A stretch of 64,000 nucleotides of DNA from Chalciporus piperatus (taxonomy: Eukaryota; Basidiomycota; Agaricomycetes; Boletales; Boletaceae): the NCBI GenBank assembly GCA_038093975.1, contig JBBPTG010000034.1, positions 62,001 to 126,000 of the forward strand. The letters run 5' to 3'. The translations under genes and the position numbers were made by a program. How positions within the stretch are numbered: position 1 is the first letter of the stretch; each line of letters opens with the position of its first letter. The notes under the pieces were generated by a model. The model saw only the letters and a program-made list of their open reading frames with translations. It ran no database searches and was not told where the DNA came from. Shown piece by piece: positions 45,250 through 56,313 of the stretch.

Positions 45250-47653
45250 CTGCGAGTGACGTCAGCGATACGGAGGACTAGGGTGTGTGTTGAATGACCT
45301 CAGAGGTGAGGCTCAGACGGAGAGCAGGATGATGACCAGATGGCCTTGCGGTGAAGAGGTGTCGATTTTTCGATCTTGAAATGTAATATGTGGTCCCCCA
45401 AGTCATTCCCTCCGAGATCTGAATCTCATCGGCAGTGAACGTCGTACCTGTTCGGAAATCTTTTACATAAGCCCCCCTTCTTAATCGGGGATTGGCTCCA
45501 CTCTGGAATCGCCCAGATCCTCTGATCTCCGATCGCAGCCTTTTCAGTTCAAACTTTCCTTTTATGGAACTACCCGTCCCTTCTTCCTCCCTCGATTCTG
45601 ACAAACCGCTCCTCGTTTTTGTCGTTGCCTTACTGCCGCCGACTCGTGGATAGAGTTATCCGTAGTTATCTGTTATCTTCATGTGCTCGTTCCCATCCAC
45701 GGTATAACCTTGCGCATCCCCGGTTTCTATCATCTCCCTCCCCGACCTCTTCCCGCAGTCCGCTCTCCATTCTCGAACAGCCATCCCTCCCGGTCACGCC
45801 CTCAATCCTTTGTTACCTGCAGCGCCTCCGACATCTCCATTGTTCTCCGGACTCCACTCTTCGCCCGGGCCGGCGTGCGAGTTCTACACACCGCCTCATG
45901 GTCTCGCGGGTGGTCTCTCACCCGAGTCCAGACCATGTACCTATCATTAACATTCCTGTATACAGTACAGTAGATCACTCATATGATCTAATGCTGCTAC
46001 CGTATCCAGCCGCCAGACAACATATCCATTATTGCGTCACTTATTCTTATCACTTCGAAACGCTCCCTTCGCGAATTCCCTGGATGACGCTTCAATTCTT
46101 TGCATTATCTCGACTTCTCTTCAGATGCTTCTCAGCCTTCTCCGAGTGCACATGCGCACCCTTCTAGATGCCCACATCCACCCCGTCGCAACTGCCAATC
46201 CCGGCCGACCCCGACGTATTCATTAAATTTTCGAGTATTCTTCATCGTGATGTCCTTCTCATCTTTCCCAGTGGGTAATTCCTTATCCTCGCCTTATCGA
46301 AAACCGCGCACCATCGGACACCAGACGCTTCCGCTCCACCCTCCGAACTTGGAGCTCGAAGAACGACGGGCATACAACGATTGCACCCTCGATGATGCGC
46401 TCGTGGAGCGTTCACGATGTACCCTCTTCGAGTTCGTTTCCGTTCCTCCTATCACTTATATCTATATCTATGGCGCATTCAGGATCAGGTACTTGGTTGC
46501 TCTTTCCTGTACTTCCAGTCGCGCCCTCTCTGGGACCGATGTGACTACGACTTTTCCCGCACGTATGTTTCATTGCAAATAACATGATTTCTTATCTTAA
46601 TTCCGCACATACGCCTACCGGAACACTGTCACAGCGTCTGTTCACTCCGCACGACACGTAAAACACGTATTCATTTTGACCTCCCTCCTTTTCCCTCGGT
46701 GGATCTGTTTTCCAGGAGCCATTGAACAGAGACGCGCGCGTTCAGGACCGTGAGGCTAACCTTGTAATTTTGTCTCAAAGTCTATTTTCTATTCAATGTG
46801 TGTATTCAACACTCATCAGGGTCATGTCAACCATGGTTTCCGCTTGTCCAACGTTGTTCTCGTCACTGGTTCACATTTGTATTCACTGTCCACTGTCTTA
46901 TCTCAGTTGACGTCGGAAGCATATAGACGAGCGTGGTGGGTCACTATCCCCCCTCGTCTCTTTGTCGGTCAGTCAAGACTTTGAAGGACTAGAGATCTCA
47001 AACTTCTGACCTTGGATCCGTCATGAACAGTTGTTCAGCTATCGAATCATCCATTCCCCAGTGACTGCACGACGACACGGTACCCGCACGCTATCTGCGA
47101 ACTCCGTGTCTTCCGTTTTCCAATTCCAATTTCATTTTTGCCTTCGAGTCCAATCTCAAATATCAATTCATGGTCGTATCTTATCACCCCACGACCGATT
47201 TCAAGGTCAGAATCCATTCAATCAGATACAGGTATGTGAAGACAGATACCTATCCTGGCCACGTTCGAGCGCCCATTCAAGCGCAAGCCCACGGCTAGTG
47301 CATGTACGTGTTACGGTCAGTAAGCCATATGTGAATTGTAATAGAGTACGGGAGCCGGTTGGAAAATCGGTGAAAGCCGTCGTCCACCGCGATAAGAACG
47401 CCGTCCTCTGTATTGTGGATCAATGTGAAGGCGAAGGACGAGGACGGTTGGTCTCACCCTGTCATCCCACAGCACTAGATGTGGGTGAGGACGATCAGTA
47501 GTGAGGCTAAACGATCAGATTATATGGCGGCGTGAGCATATACACTCGGGTTCTACCAGGATCATTGGAAATCGGAGGTAGCCGGTTCAGTAGTGAAGGA
47601 ACCATGGAATTGGAAGTTCTGTTCTGTAGACGCAACCGTTACGCCCGCAGAAG

Positions 47654-48166
47654 ATGGTTGATCTCACCCCTGTCATCCTCAGCCACCAGACGGACGCCGA
47701 TGTGGAGAAACCCAACGTGCGCACGTCGAGGACAGCGAGAACAGGCAATGCGAGTCACGACTTGGGCATATACATGGCTGCATACTCATCTTTCCCTCGC
47801 CTGTTACTGCGTCCGTGTCGCAATTTGACTTTACGGGAGAACGCTCCGGAGGGAACACCGTGGGCTGTGTTCAAGTGTGACGTCCGTCCACTTGGTAAGA
47901 AGGCTGCGTTCATCCGCGCCCCGTCATCCCCGGCCATTAATAACAATACAGATGGATTCTTGAAGAACGACAGAGATCATGTTCGAGTTGAATTCAACAG
48001 ACTTCCTATTACCACGAGCCCACTGCCCAGGCACAACTGGTCCGTGCGCACGAACCTGAATGTATGCGATGTCCAGAGTAGTGAAGGGGACGTGCTCACG
48101 TTTGTGTCCTGGGAACGTACCTTGCGCGTTTTTGCTTCCGTGGATAATTTAGAGGATCAACCTTGA
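47654..48166 (+). CDS. Possible unknown protein, 170 codons
   Basis: The longest clean frame in the gene-poor region. It starts with an ATG in a passable context and reads a polar protein with no signal peptide, membrane segment or known motif. No introns are evident, although almost all genes here have them. It may be chance or a relic; I list it so that the frame can be checked. Confidence 0.2.
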   Translation: MVDLTPVILSHQTDADVEKPNVRTSRTARTGNASHDLGIYMAAYSSFPRLLLRPCRNLTLRENAPEGTPWAVFKCDVRPLGKKAAFIRAPSSPAINNNTDGFLKNDRDHVRVEFNRLPITTSPLPRHNWSVRTNLNVCDVQSSEGDVLTFVSWERTLRVFASVDNLEDQP

Positions 48167-49434
48167 TGGAGCTGATGTGATGGGTAGCAACGTTTCTTGA
48201 CGGAAACCATGCATCAATGCGATGTCCATCGATTTGTGTCCTTTCGATCCATTCGATAGCGTACGGGCTTTGCGGTCCGATGTACAGAGTTTGTTGTTTT
48301 CGTTCAGAGTTCCTGTGTCGTCCCCTTGAAGTTTGATGTTTAAACCATGTTGTACTACGCGGTCATCAAGATCATGTTGGCGTTAGCCGCGATGAAATCA
48401 GCGCTTTCTCATTGGAGCTATGGAGCTTGATTTCCAATAGGATAAGAGGGTCTGGGTGTGTCAAAAACCTACATATAGAACGAGCGAACTGGGAAGCATT
48501 AGCGAGAAAACAGGAATCCACTTACTGGTCACGGCTAGGCCTGGCTAGGCAGACACAGAAGTCAATGAAGACAATCGTTCACCCGTAGGTGGCGTGAGTT
48601 GTACCAATCTATTGTGAGCAATTTGAATCGCTGCACTTAGTACTATGTGGGTGTCCGGGAATACTTCGGGAGTGAGAGATGGCAGCAGACGGTTCGTACA
48701 TCAATGCACCAGGCTCGCATCTGACGTCCTGTCGTTCGCCATCTCGTTCGACTTGTCACTTTCCGATCGAGGGAGTCATCTATGCCAAGAGAGGATGATC
48801 GATGAGCTCCAAAGTCAGAAAAGGAAAGGTTACAATGAAATGATGGTCATGATCTGACATGACAATGACAACGACGTGGAAAATTGATTGAGAAAGATCG
48901 TCAGCATGGAGTGGCGAGAGGAGAGAAATTTTTTTCCGTGTTATTCTAATCAACCCTCGTTTCATCGTTCGACACGACGTGCCGAACTGTTGCTCTATGG
49001 TTGGTTGGCTTGGCAGCCTGAGAGTATGTCAGTATGAGTCCATGTGTATCCGTCACCTGTATGGCCTGATCAAGAGAATGAATGTCGACGAGTTGCAAGA
49101 GGTATAAACACCCGGAACAGAATGCCGAGCAGCCACAGGTACCGTCGTAATCAAGTCGTGATTACCCTTGGTAGATTGTGAATTTCAACAAGGCCCTTGG
49201 TGGACTTCGGAAGCAAAGATTCGAGCCGGAACCCGCCGATCTGTTTGACGAAAAGAGTAACTCTGAATCTGTGTTTGGCACTGCAGACTCGACTTCAAGT
49301 TGTACTACTACTCTCTGTATCGCCTTCGGACCACCGTAAGGGTACCACTGGAAGAGCAATAATGCTGTCGAGGCAGGCTCGGTCTTCCAGAATGTCACCG
49401 CAGGCGGCATAATACGGGCCAGCACTACGATCGG

Positions 49435-49746
49435 CTACAAGGTTTCAATGTATCCAGGCAAAGTATCCTGTGCAACTAACTCGTCGAGGCACCGGGCTAT
49501 GGCTTCTGAGACTTCGAGTGCGCGCCTCGGCCCTCTGGCCTCGAGGCGGTGCATCTGGATTCCGAAAACTTTTCTCAACGGTCCCGTCCCTCTGTTCCCG
49601 TACTCGACTGACGATCCATCTAGACCTGTGCAGGACTCTGGCCCGCAAAGCACGGATGTTGTCTTATCGTCGATCAATTCCCAGCTGTGTGCGTATAGGA
49701 TGGCTTCGCGAACAGAGCGACCTAGGCTTCCACGGGTGGGGCGCAT
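49435..49746 (-). CDS. Possible unknown protein fragment, 103 codons
   Basis: The translation looks protein-like, with regular helix-type patterns towards the end (RALEVSEAIARCLDELVAQ). I do not recognise it. The first ATG is not in a typical promoter setting. It might be one exon of a decayed gene. Confidence 0.22.
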   Translation of the reverse strand: MRPTRGSLGRSVREAILYAHSWELIDDKTTSVLCGPESCTGLDGSSVEYGNRGTGPLRKVFGIQMHRLEARGPRRALEVSEAIARCLDELVAQDTLPGYIETL

Positions 49747-52700
49747 CGAAAAACAAAAATCGTCACAAATAATATTCCCAAAGGTGAGCCAACACTAGTA
49801 CTATTGTGACGAAGAAATAACGAGTTATCGCCATGACCACCACAGAAGCATCCGTCATCGAGGTCCCGACCGTCTCAGCCACACATGATGCATGATCGAG
49901 GGAGGATAGAGACGGTCTAGATCGTCAGAAGCAAGCAAACGCTTCGCCCATCACTTTGCGCAGTTAAATGGTCTTCCATGATTCACTTGTAGCATGACAT
50001 ATCAAATTAACAGACCTATATCAACGCCGTTGGTACGATACCCGCACATCAGCCCTCCGGTACCCCCACCTAGCTCCGCAATGCAATGGATGCGTCCAGC
50101 AAGAGTCCCCGTGGGGGGGATCATTTCAATAATTAGATCCCCGACGCGGCCCCGTTTCCCGATCGTGCAGTGCATAACTGGTACTCATATAGATCCTTAT
50201 AGATCCCCCTATCACAAGATGGCCAACAAATGGACGCGCTACCTATATATATACATAGGCTGAGTAGAAAACATGTAAATGAGACGATGGTAAATAGTGG
50301 GTGGCAGTTTGAGAATTTGGAAGTGACCATCCGCCGTGGCCAGGTTGGTGCTTGTGGCTTTGCTGCTGGTTTGATCGGCGTTTGACACGTATAGAAACTG
50401 CGTGGATGCTTTTTTGTGAACTTTGAGCGTTCGGAGGTCGCCGTAAAGAACCATTGACTGATTTGGAGCACAGGACCCTCGTTCCTTGTACAAAATAATC
50501 GTCCTGTCTATCCATGTATGATGTACAATGGAAGTCTCCGGATAGAATGATGGTTTGATTGCTATGGTGTTGCGATCCAACTTGAGTGTGATGATACTTA
50601 AAATACTGGGCCCGCAACTGGGCACATGAGAGCAATCTTCTCAAGCTCCGCCATCTCGTGACTGCGATGGTTTATGGTTATGGTATTCAGTATGAATAGG
50701 ACGGGAGTGCCAGCGTTGCAAGCGGCGTTTCGTATGCGACATATCGTCGTGGAACGTTCTTGGGGCTCGTCAACCTGATTGATGTCGACTCCCATTCCCG
50801 GTCAGTCCCAGAGTGTAGAGCTTCCACACGCCAATTATCTCATCATCACCATAGATCGTAAGTGATCGAATGACATACCTTCAGTCTCCAGTCCTCGGGC
50901 GCGACTCATTTATTTAATGCGGCAGACAAAGACACCCCGACGCAACGCACTAATCCTGAAGCAGCTGGGGTGCTACACCAGAGGTTTCGACTGACCGAAT
51001 TACAGTTTTCTTATCACGTTTTGAATAACAGTTACGTTACAACGCTGCTTTAGAAGATCGGCGGCACGAGCTTTTGGTTTAGCGAACAGGTCAAGCGCTG
51101 CAAGGCACGCACGCGACGATCGTTCTTCGCTGGAAGGTTAGTCACATCGTGGTAAGTTACTTATCAGCCTTTCTCCCGCCAGTCGGGTTGAGATGAAAAG
51201 AGCATCCACATCCAGCCGAACGTATCCATGCCGATGAAGCCCGAGAGCCTGAGACGTAGTGACGTGATTCACAGGTTATCGCGCTTGGACGTCCTCGCTA
51301 TCAACGTTGATATGGATGTCGGCGGTGCGTCGGTGGTTCTCGACGAGAATCGAAGCCCGAGGGCCAGAGCGGCCACGGACAGTCAGTCGTCCTAGTCTCC
51401 CCAAACCAGACCCTCAATGAGCACTGAGCAGAAGACCGTCGTTCTGCCCTATTGAGATAGTCGTCCAGGCTTGAAATTCAGAATATTCGAATCCTGTACC
51501 CCGGTCTCGAAGCGAGTTCCAACGATAAGGTTCAACGATATGCACTGCCAGAAGAAAACATCGGTTCATTTTCCAAGGAAAATTTTAAATGTACAATACG
51601 TCTATCGTTCATGTCCCTAAGCCTCATTGCGTGAGCGTGTCACTTGTCTAGGTGACCTTGCCGTAAGTTAAACTCTAGCTAGCTTCATGCCTGATCTTGG
51701 CTGCAGTCTCCAGTACTAGCTGACCTGATACGATTGTAAGCGTGAGGCAAGCACAGCACAGTGAAGCAGCGCACGTTTGTTACTGGGCATGAACCTACAC
51801 GGACGTGGATGGGGCGCCCGTAACGTTAATGAGCTGACTCTCGCATCTCGTCAAGCGACATGGCACTGTCAACGAGGTGAATTGCTGTGTTCACATAGAC
51901 GTGGCAGATGACAAGCGCTCACATCTCGATTGACTCTGGCAAGCTGGCAGAACGCCCGAGACCAGACACAAGCTGACATATGTACAGGAAAAATAATTTC
52001 CGGTGCATCTTGCACTACTCCGACCTGGCATCAATTGTTTGTGATGCGATTGAAGCTTCCTGTAAAGAAGCCTCGAATCTCGACTCGAAGATATAACACG
52101 GACCCGAAAACATCGGATACACATTAGGATGAAACCTTAGCGCTAAGGCGTTAGCGGTGATGGGATACGTGTCCAAACATGTCCAAACCTAATTACCGTT
52201 CTTCAAGCAGGGAGCTTATCAGGATCCTGGACAAGGGAAGGGGTGATTCTGTTTCCACCAAGTTTGTGCCGCATAAACGCCTCCTCCCACTCTGCGATTA
52301 CGAGGCGGCGTCAACGAAAACCATGTGAGTTTCCCGACAGACTCACTGTCCATGGGAAATCCTGGACATGTGCTCGCCTCCCTGATGATGAGGATAAGAG
52401 ATGAGTGACTCAGTGCGGTGGGGAACGTCTGCGCATCATTAGACGTAAGTGCTATCTTGCCCTCCAATACACAAGTGCTTCCGTAACGTAACCCGGCGAG
52501 TGCTGAGGCCGATCGAAATGCGAAGTGACCGAGTTTTTGACAGGACATTCACCAGTTTAAACGGTCGCATTCTTCATCAAAACCGAATGTCATTTCAGAG
52601 TATTAATCCAACATTGATGGATATCCATCGAAACGCCTGCGGATGATGTGCTAGGGAGATCGGTTGGGACTAACCAGAGTCTTTGGAACGCTTGCACGAC

Positions 52701-52931
52701 ATGCGCGACAATAAGCAGGTCAGCGCAAGTGACCATAAACTGGTCCTCTTCGCCACTATTGGAGCGTTCCGCAAGTTTTTGGATTAAATGAGGGCAAGTA
52801 TAGACAGGTAAGTTTGTCCAGAAAACTGCATCTACTACTGTCATATCAGCATCCACTTCCAAAGTGTTAACGAAAATATCTGTGCAAACTACTCACATCA
52901 ACATGTCCATCCGTCTATCAGTAGACCGTTT

Positions 52932-53443
52932 TCATGGAGAGTACAGTTCTTCTTTTGTCGCGATGCCTGATGCGGTAAATGCAAATTCGAAAAAAATTGA
53001 AAAAAGGGACATGGGCCGAAGATCAGCGACTATTAAGAAAAAAAATAATTGATCCGACACATACCCAACTCCTCCCGAACAGGCTTGAGTTCCTCCAAGT
53101 ACGCCTGGTACTGTTGTTTGCTCTCTACCTTCTCCTTGACACCCTCGAATATGCGAACGGCAGTTGCGTAGTCATTCACGCGCCGGGAGGCGCGGAGGGC
53201 AGCCTCGATAACACTTGGGGCAGGAACGAGGTCGTGAGCGAAGCAGTTGTTCAAGCCACGTTGAACCTCAAAGAGGTCTTCTGCGCCTTGGAAGAAGGCG
53301 ACGTAGCGTTCCGTGAAAGCTTCAAATGACTCCTGGCTGTGTGCGTCCGACGACGAGAAGCGAACGCGGGCGGAGAAAGAGGGAGCAACGCGACGAAGGG
53401 CGACGGTGGGACGTGCACGGAGGACGGAGGACACGATGCGCAT
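52932..53443 (-). CDS. COX6: Cytochrome c oxidase subunit 6 (COX5A family)
   Basis: Two exons (53443-53065 and 52966-52932) give 137 residues. A basic presequence (MRIVSSVLRARPTVALRRV) is followed by the COX5A/COX6 body: ESFEAFTERYVAFFQGAEDL, VQRGLNNCFAHDLVPAPSVI, AALRASRRVNDYATAVRIFE and YLEELKPVREELGI. The last exon contributes ATKEELYSP, which fits the family's LGI..KEELY ending. It is a nuclear-encoded matrix-side subunit of respiratory complex IV. The ATG at 53443 is preferred over an upstream in-frame one at 53473 because the presequence begins there. Confidence 0.93.
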
Positions 53444-53579
53444 GTTGGTCGATGGTGAACACGAGAAACCCAACGACGCTGAAGACTACTGAAACCGTGG
53501 GAATTTACAACGATCCGGCTTCGTCCGGCCTAAAGCACTACAAGTTGCAACTTGGCTCTAACTAGTGTAATGGAAACTA

Positions 53580-55481
53580 CTAATCCAATGAACCCCTCCT
53601 TCTGAACACAACCTTCGCCTTGGGTTTGGCAAACACAGAAGTACCGATGTTCACTGTGTCAGGGAGCGTCGCGTTCTCCGACTTCAAGAAACGACCGAGA
53701 CTAAAAACTGGCATGAGCACATGGAGGCAAACAGTGCAAGCCCATACTCACCACGCATGTCTTCCATGTCCATGTTTTGTACCTTCCATCCGCTCCACGC
53801 ATGTTAGCAAACCGGAATGGATCAATGCGGCTGCGTTGTCGTAGATTCGTCATCGAGGTGCATGCATCGAGAGGCCGCGGCGATCATCCTCGCCTTGCCA
53901 TCGGTATAAACGTCCCGTCCGAGAAGGTATAGTCCTTCATCGCCTTTCGTGATAGGCTATCTGATGGATGACGCAGTGACTGTTTTGTCGTGTACGAAAT
54001 ACGAGACACCTTACCGTCGGCAATGCCTCATGCGTTGGCTCTCTTTCAGGAAGCTGTCTGTGCTGCTTATCGGATGCTTTCTTGGCATGGCGAGGGTCCG
54101 GATCCACATGGGTTGATAGTAACATGTGGTGCCTCATGGGAACGAAAAAGTGCACACGCGGTTGAGATAAGAAGCCTCCTTATTCCCCTCACCATCACTG
54201 CTGCTTTTTGCTTACGCCATTTGGCCTACTCCCCTGGTGTAGATGGTAGTTCCCTAAAAAGGCCCTGGAAGGGCTGCGGATGGGGTAGCGGTAAGCTCCC
54301 GCAGGTTCGAAACCGCACACCTAAACCGTACGTCCCCCCACCTCTGCTCGTACTGTACAGGTTTCTTTAACCTGGACCGACCCCAATCCTCGGAGAGGGG
54401 ATGCCAGACGGACGAGTAAGTGGGGTGCCAGCCCAGCACCTCTCCCTCGCACACAGACTATGGACTGTCTCCTTCGGGGCCAGTCCGTCCATCAATTTTA
54501 CGCATCTTACCCGACGAAGCCATTGTCCATCCTTCTTTATCGACGATCGTCTCGACCTCCTCACGAAGGATCGGGATATATTGAGGATTTGCCGCTGGGC
54601 AGAAGAGCGCCTGCGTGAAGCTCTGCAACGTGGGTTAGATCGCTTCAGATATCGTGTACTGGACGTACATTGGACGACGTCTGTAGCACAAGCCAATCAG
54701 TTGGGTGTCAGAGGTGTCGAGTCACAGATACTCACATGAAGAGCAGCGAAGTTGAGGGACAACACGCGTGTTGTCAGTAATTTCACACCTCGTTCCCCAC
54801 CCTCTGCCTCATCCATCACCCGTCATTCTACAATTGTAAGAGTGAGTAGTGAGTGCAGTCTCAACGCTACACGAGGCCGACGAACCGGCTTGCCAGCCCA
54901 CTCACTACCTTCGTCATCCAGATGTTTCTGCCGTTCTTCGATCATTGGACCTAGGAGCTTCATACCCTGTCTCGTAGTGCGAGGCACAAATGTCTGGAAC
55001 CGGGCAACGAATCTGTTAAGCCACAATGAAGCTCGAAGGCCCTCATACAGCAGAAAAGAGCTTACGATGCCAAAATAGTGGGGAAAGTCAGGCTCCAGCA
55101 GGATCCCTCCTGCCACAACATCGAAAACATATCGGATGTTGAGACTCGCCCAATCATGCTTACGGCCTATGGTTAACGAGCTGAGTAGTGGCAGAAAAGT
55201 CAACGAAGGCGTACTTAGACAAAGGAAGCCCGACAAAGGCTCCATTATTAGTCCTGAAAAATCACCTTTTGAACCAAGTCTACAGTCTTCCACTCTTCAT
55301 GTCATTACATAACCCTACTAGTAGATGGCGCGGAGCGCTGACTCGGATGCACGCACTCACCATTGCCCTTCAGATCCAGAATCTCTTCTAATGTATTATC
55401 GATCTCATCTTTTGTTTCAGCATACAAGGCTCCGATATTGCGAGTCAATTTTGAAAGAATTAGAGCAACATGACAGGGGTT
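53580..55481 (-). pseudogene. Cytochrome P450 pseudogene, copy 3
   Basis: Related to the intact P450 at 58606-60679 and read in the same strand. Preserved parts include LTRNIGALYAETKDEIDNTL, an EWK-starting exon, HDWASLNIRYVFDVVAGGIL, KLLGPMIEERQKHL, GHGRHAC of the haem loop, and the last exon with GRFLKSENATL. Tandem TAA TAA stops interrupt the EWK exon (about 55245). The K-helix/PERF part is lost by frameshift and deletion after GKMRKIDG (about 54520). The 5' third is missing: similarity stops at the codons for NP(Y/C)H, exactly where the hairpin at 55482-55555 begins. Confidence 0.8.
54255..54450 (+). repeat. Possible tRNA-derived SINE remnant
   Basis: GGTTCGAAACC (54304-54314) fits an RNA polymerase III B box, and GGGGTAGCGGTAAGCTCC (about 54276-54293) resembles a tRNA D-arm/A box just upstream. 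The A-B spacing is shorter than in a true tRNA and no cloverleaf forms, so this is not a tRNA gene. It lies inside the P450 relic, at a point where similarity to the intact gene is broken. No clear target-site duplications or tail were recognised. Confidence 0.3.
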
Positions 55482-55555
55482 CCTTTGAGCGACCAAGTCG
55501 ATCTGGGCGAGACTGGTATGTCAGTCTCGCTCAAATCGACTCGGTCGCTCAAAGG
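55482..55555. repeat. Near-perfect 34-bp-arm hairpin
   Basis: Left arm 55482-55515 and right arm 55522-55555 are inverted copies matching at 31 of 34 positions, with a 6-base loop (GTATGT). All three differences are transitions. The arms begin with CCTTTGAGCGACC. It abuts the break of P450 copy 3. It may be a small inverted-repeat element, the scar of an inverted duplication, or a precursor of small RNA. Confidence 0.85.
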
Positions 55556-56313
55556 GTCATGAAGCTTGACTATGCGTTCGCTAGTCTCAACCCGCTGGCC
55601 AATTCCAGATACTTCCACATCAAAGACTTGGTAACAATGTCGTCCGGAATATCGACTTCTGGGGGAACCCAAACGTTATCCCAGGCGATAAGAAGACATA
55701 GACAAAACTGGACAGTCGAGAGTGAGTTACGGGGTGACCTTCAACCGCTTGACGCGTTTCGTTCACATCTCTGACTAATGACTAACCGCCTCTTCCAGTT
55801 AGTATTGGACTATGCACTTCGACCCCGTCGAACCAACGTTGTGAGAGGCGGGCACCCGCTCTCTACCCTTCTAATATGTCGAGCAATAACACAATTTCCA
55901 AATGAGATCGTGATATTGTCATGTTCGACAGTCTTCGACTTGACTGCAACTCTGTCGAATCGGTGACACCGTTGAAGCCGCAGCCCGCATTCTGCAGGCA
56001 TGCAGCGAAACGAGGTGGAGCCGAGGTTCGATACTTTCTCCTTGGCAGACTATTCTGGATGTTGTCAGGCACAAGTTGGTCACACAGCACGCACAATGTG
56101 GCAGTTGAGCCAAGGGTTGACGTTGAGCTACTAGGCTTGCTTGTGAGTCCTTTACCCTGAGTCCTTACAGAACAACAGTTCAGCGGCTAAGTTCAATTGT
56201 ACGTGATCACTGACATCCCAAGCTGTACAAAGACCGCTTTGGTGCCGGTTAGGTGCCGGGGTACTTAAAGTGGGCTGGCGTGTTGGTGTGAGGCTCTCCT
56301 GCGTGCGCTTACC
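55556..56313. other. Intergenic, promoter side of the MFS gene
   Basis: About 760 bp without a supported gene. On the minus strand a short run (VWVPPEVDIPDDIVTKSLMW and on) looks protein-like at about 55580-55690 but ends in a stop and matches nothing I recognise. Confidence 0.45.

Larger units (their letters stand above)
45250..52931. other. Long gene-poor region
   Basis: About 7.7 kb without a gene I can defend. Frames over 100 codons occur (for example plus 46250-46582, plus 47654-48166, minus 49435-49746), but none has a known motif, signal peptide or supporting exon structure. Short repeated phrases (GGTTG-TCTCACCC-TGTCATCC at about 47450 and 47655) hint at an old local duplication. No tRNA, transposase or reverse transcriptase was recognised. 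It may be decayed repeats. Confidence 0.5.
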
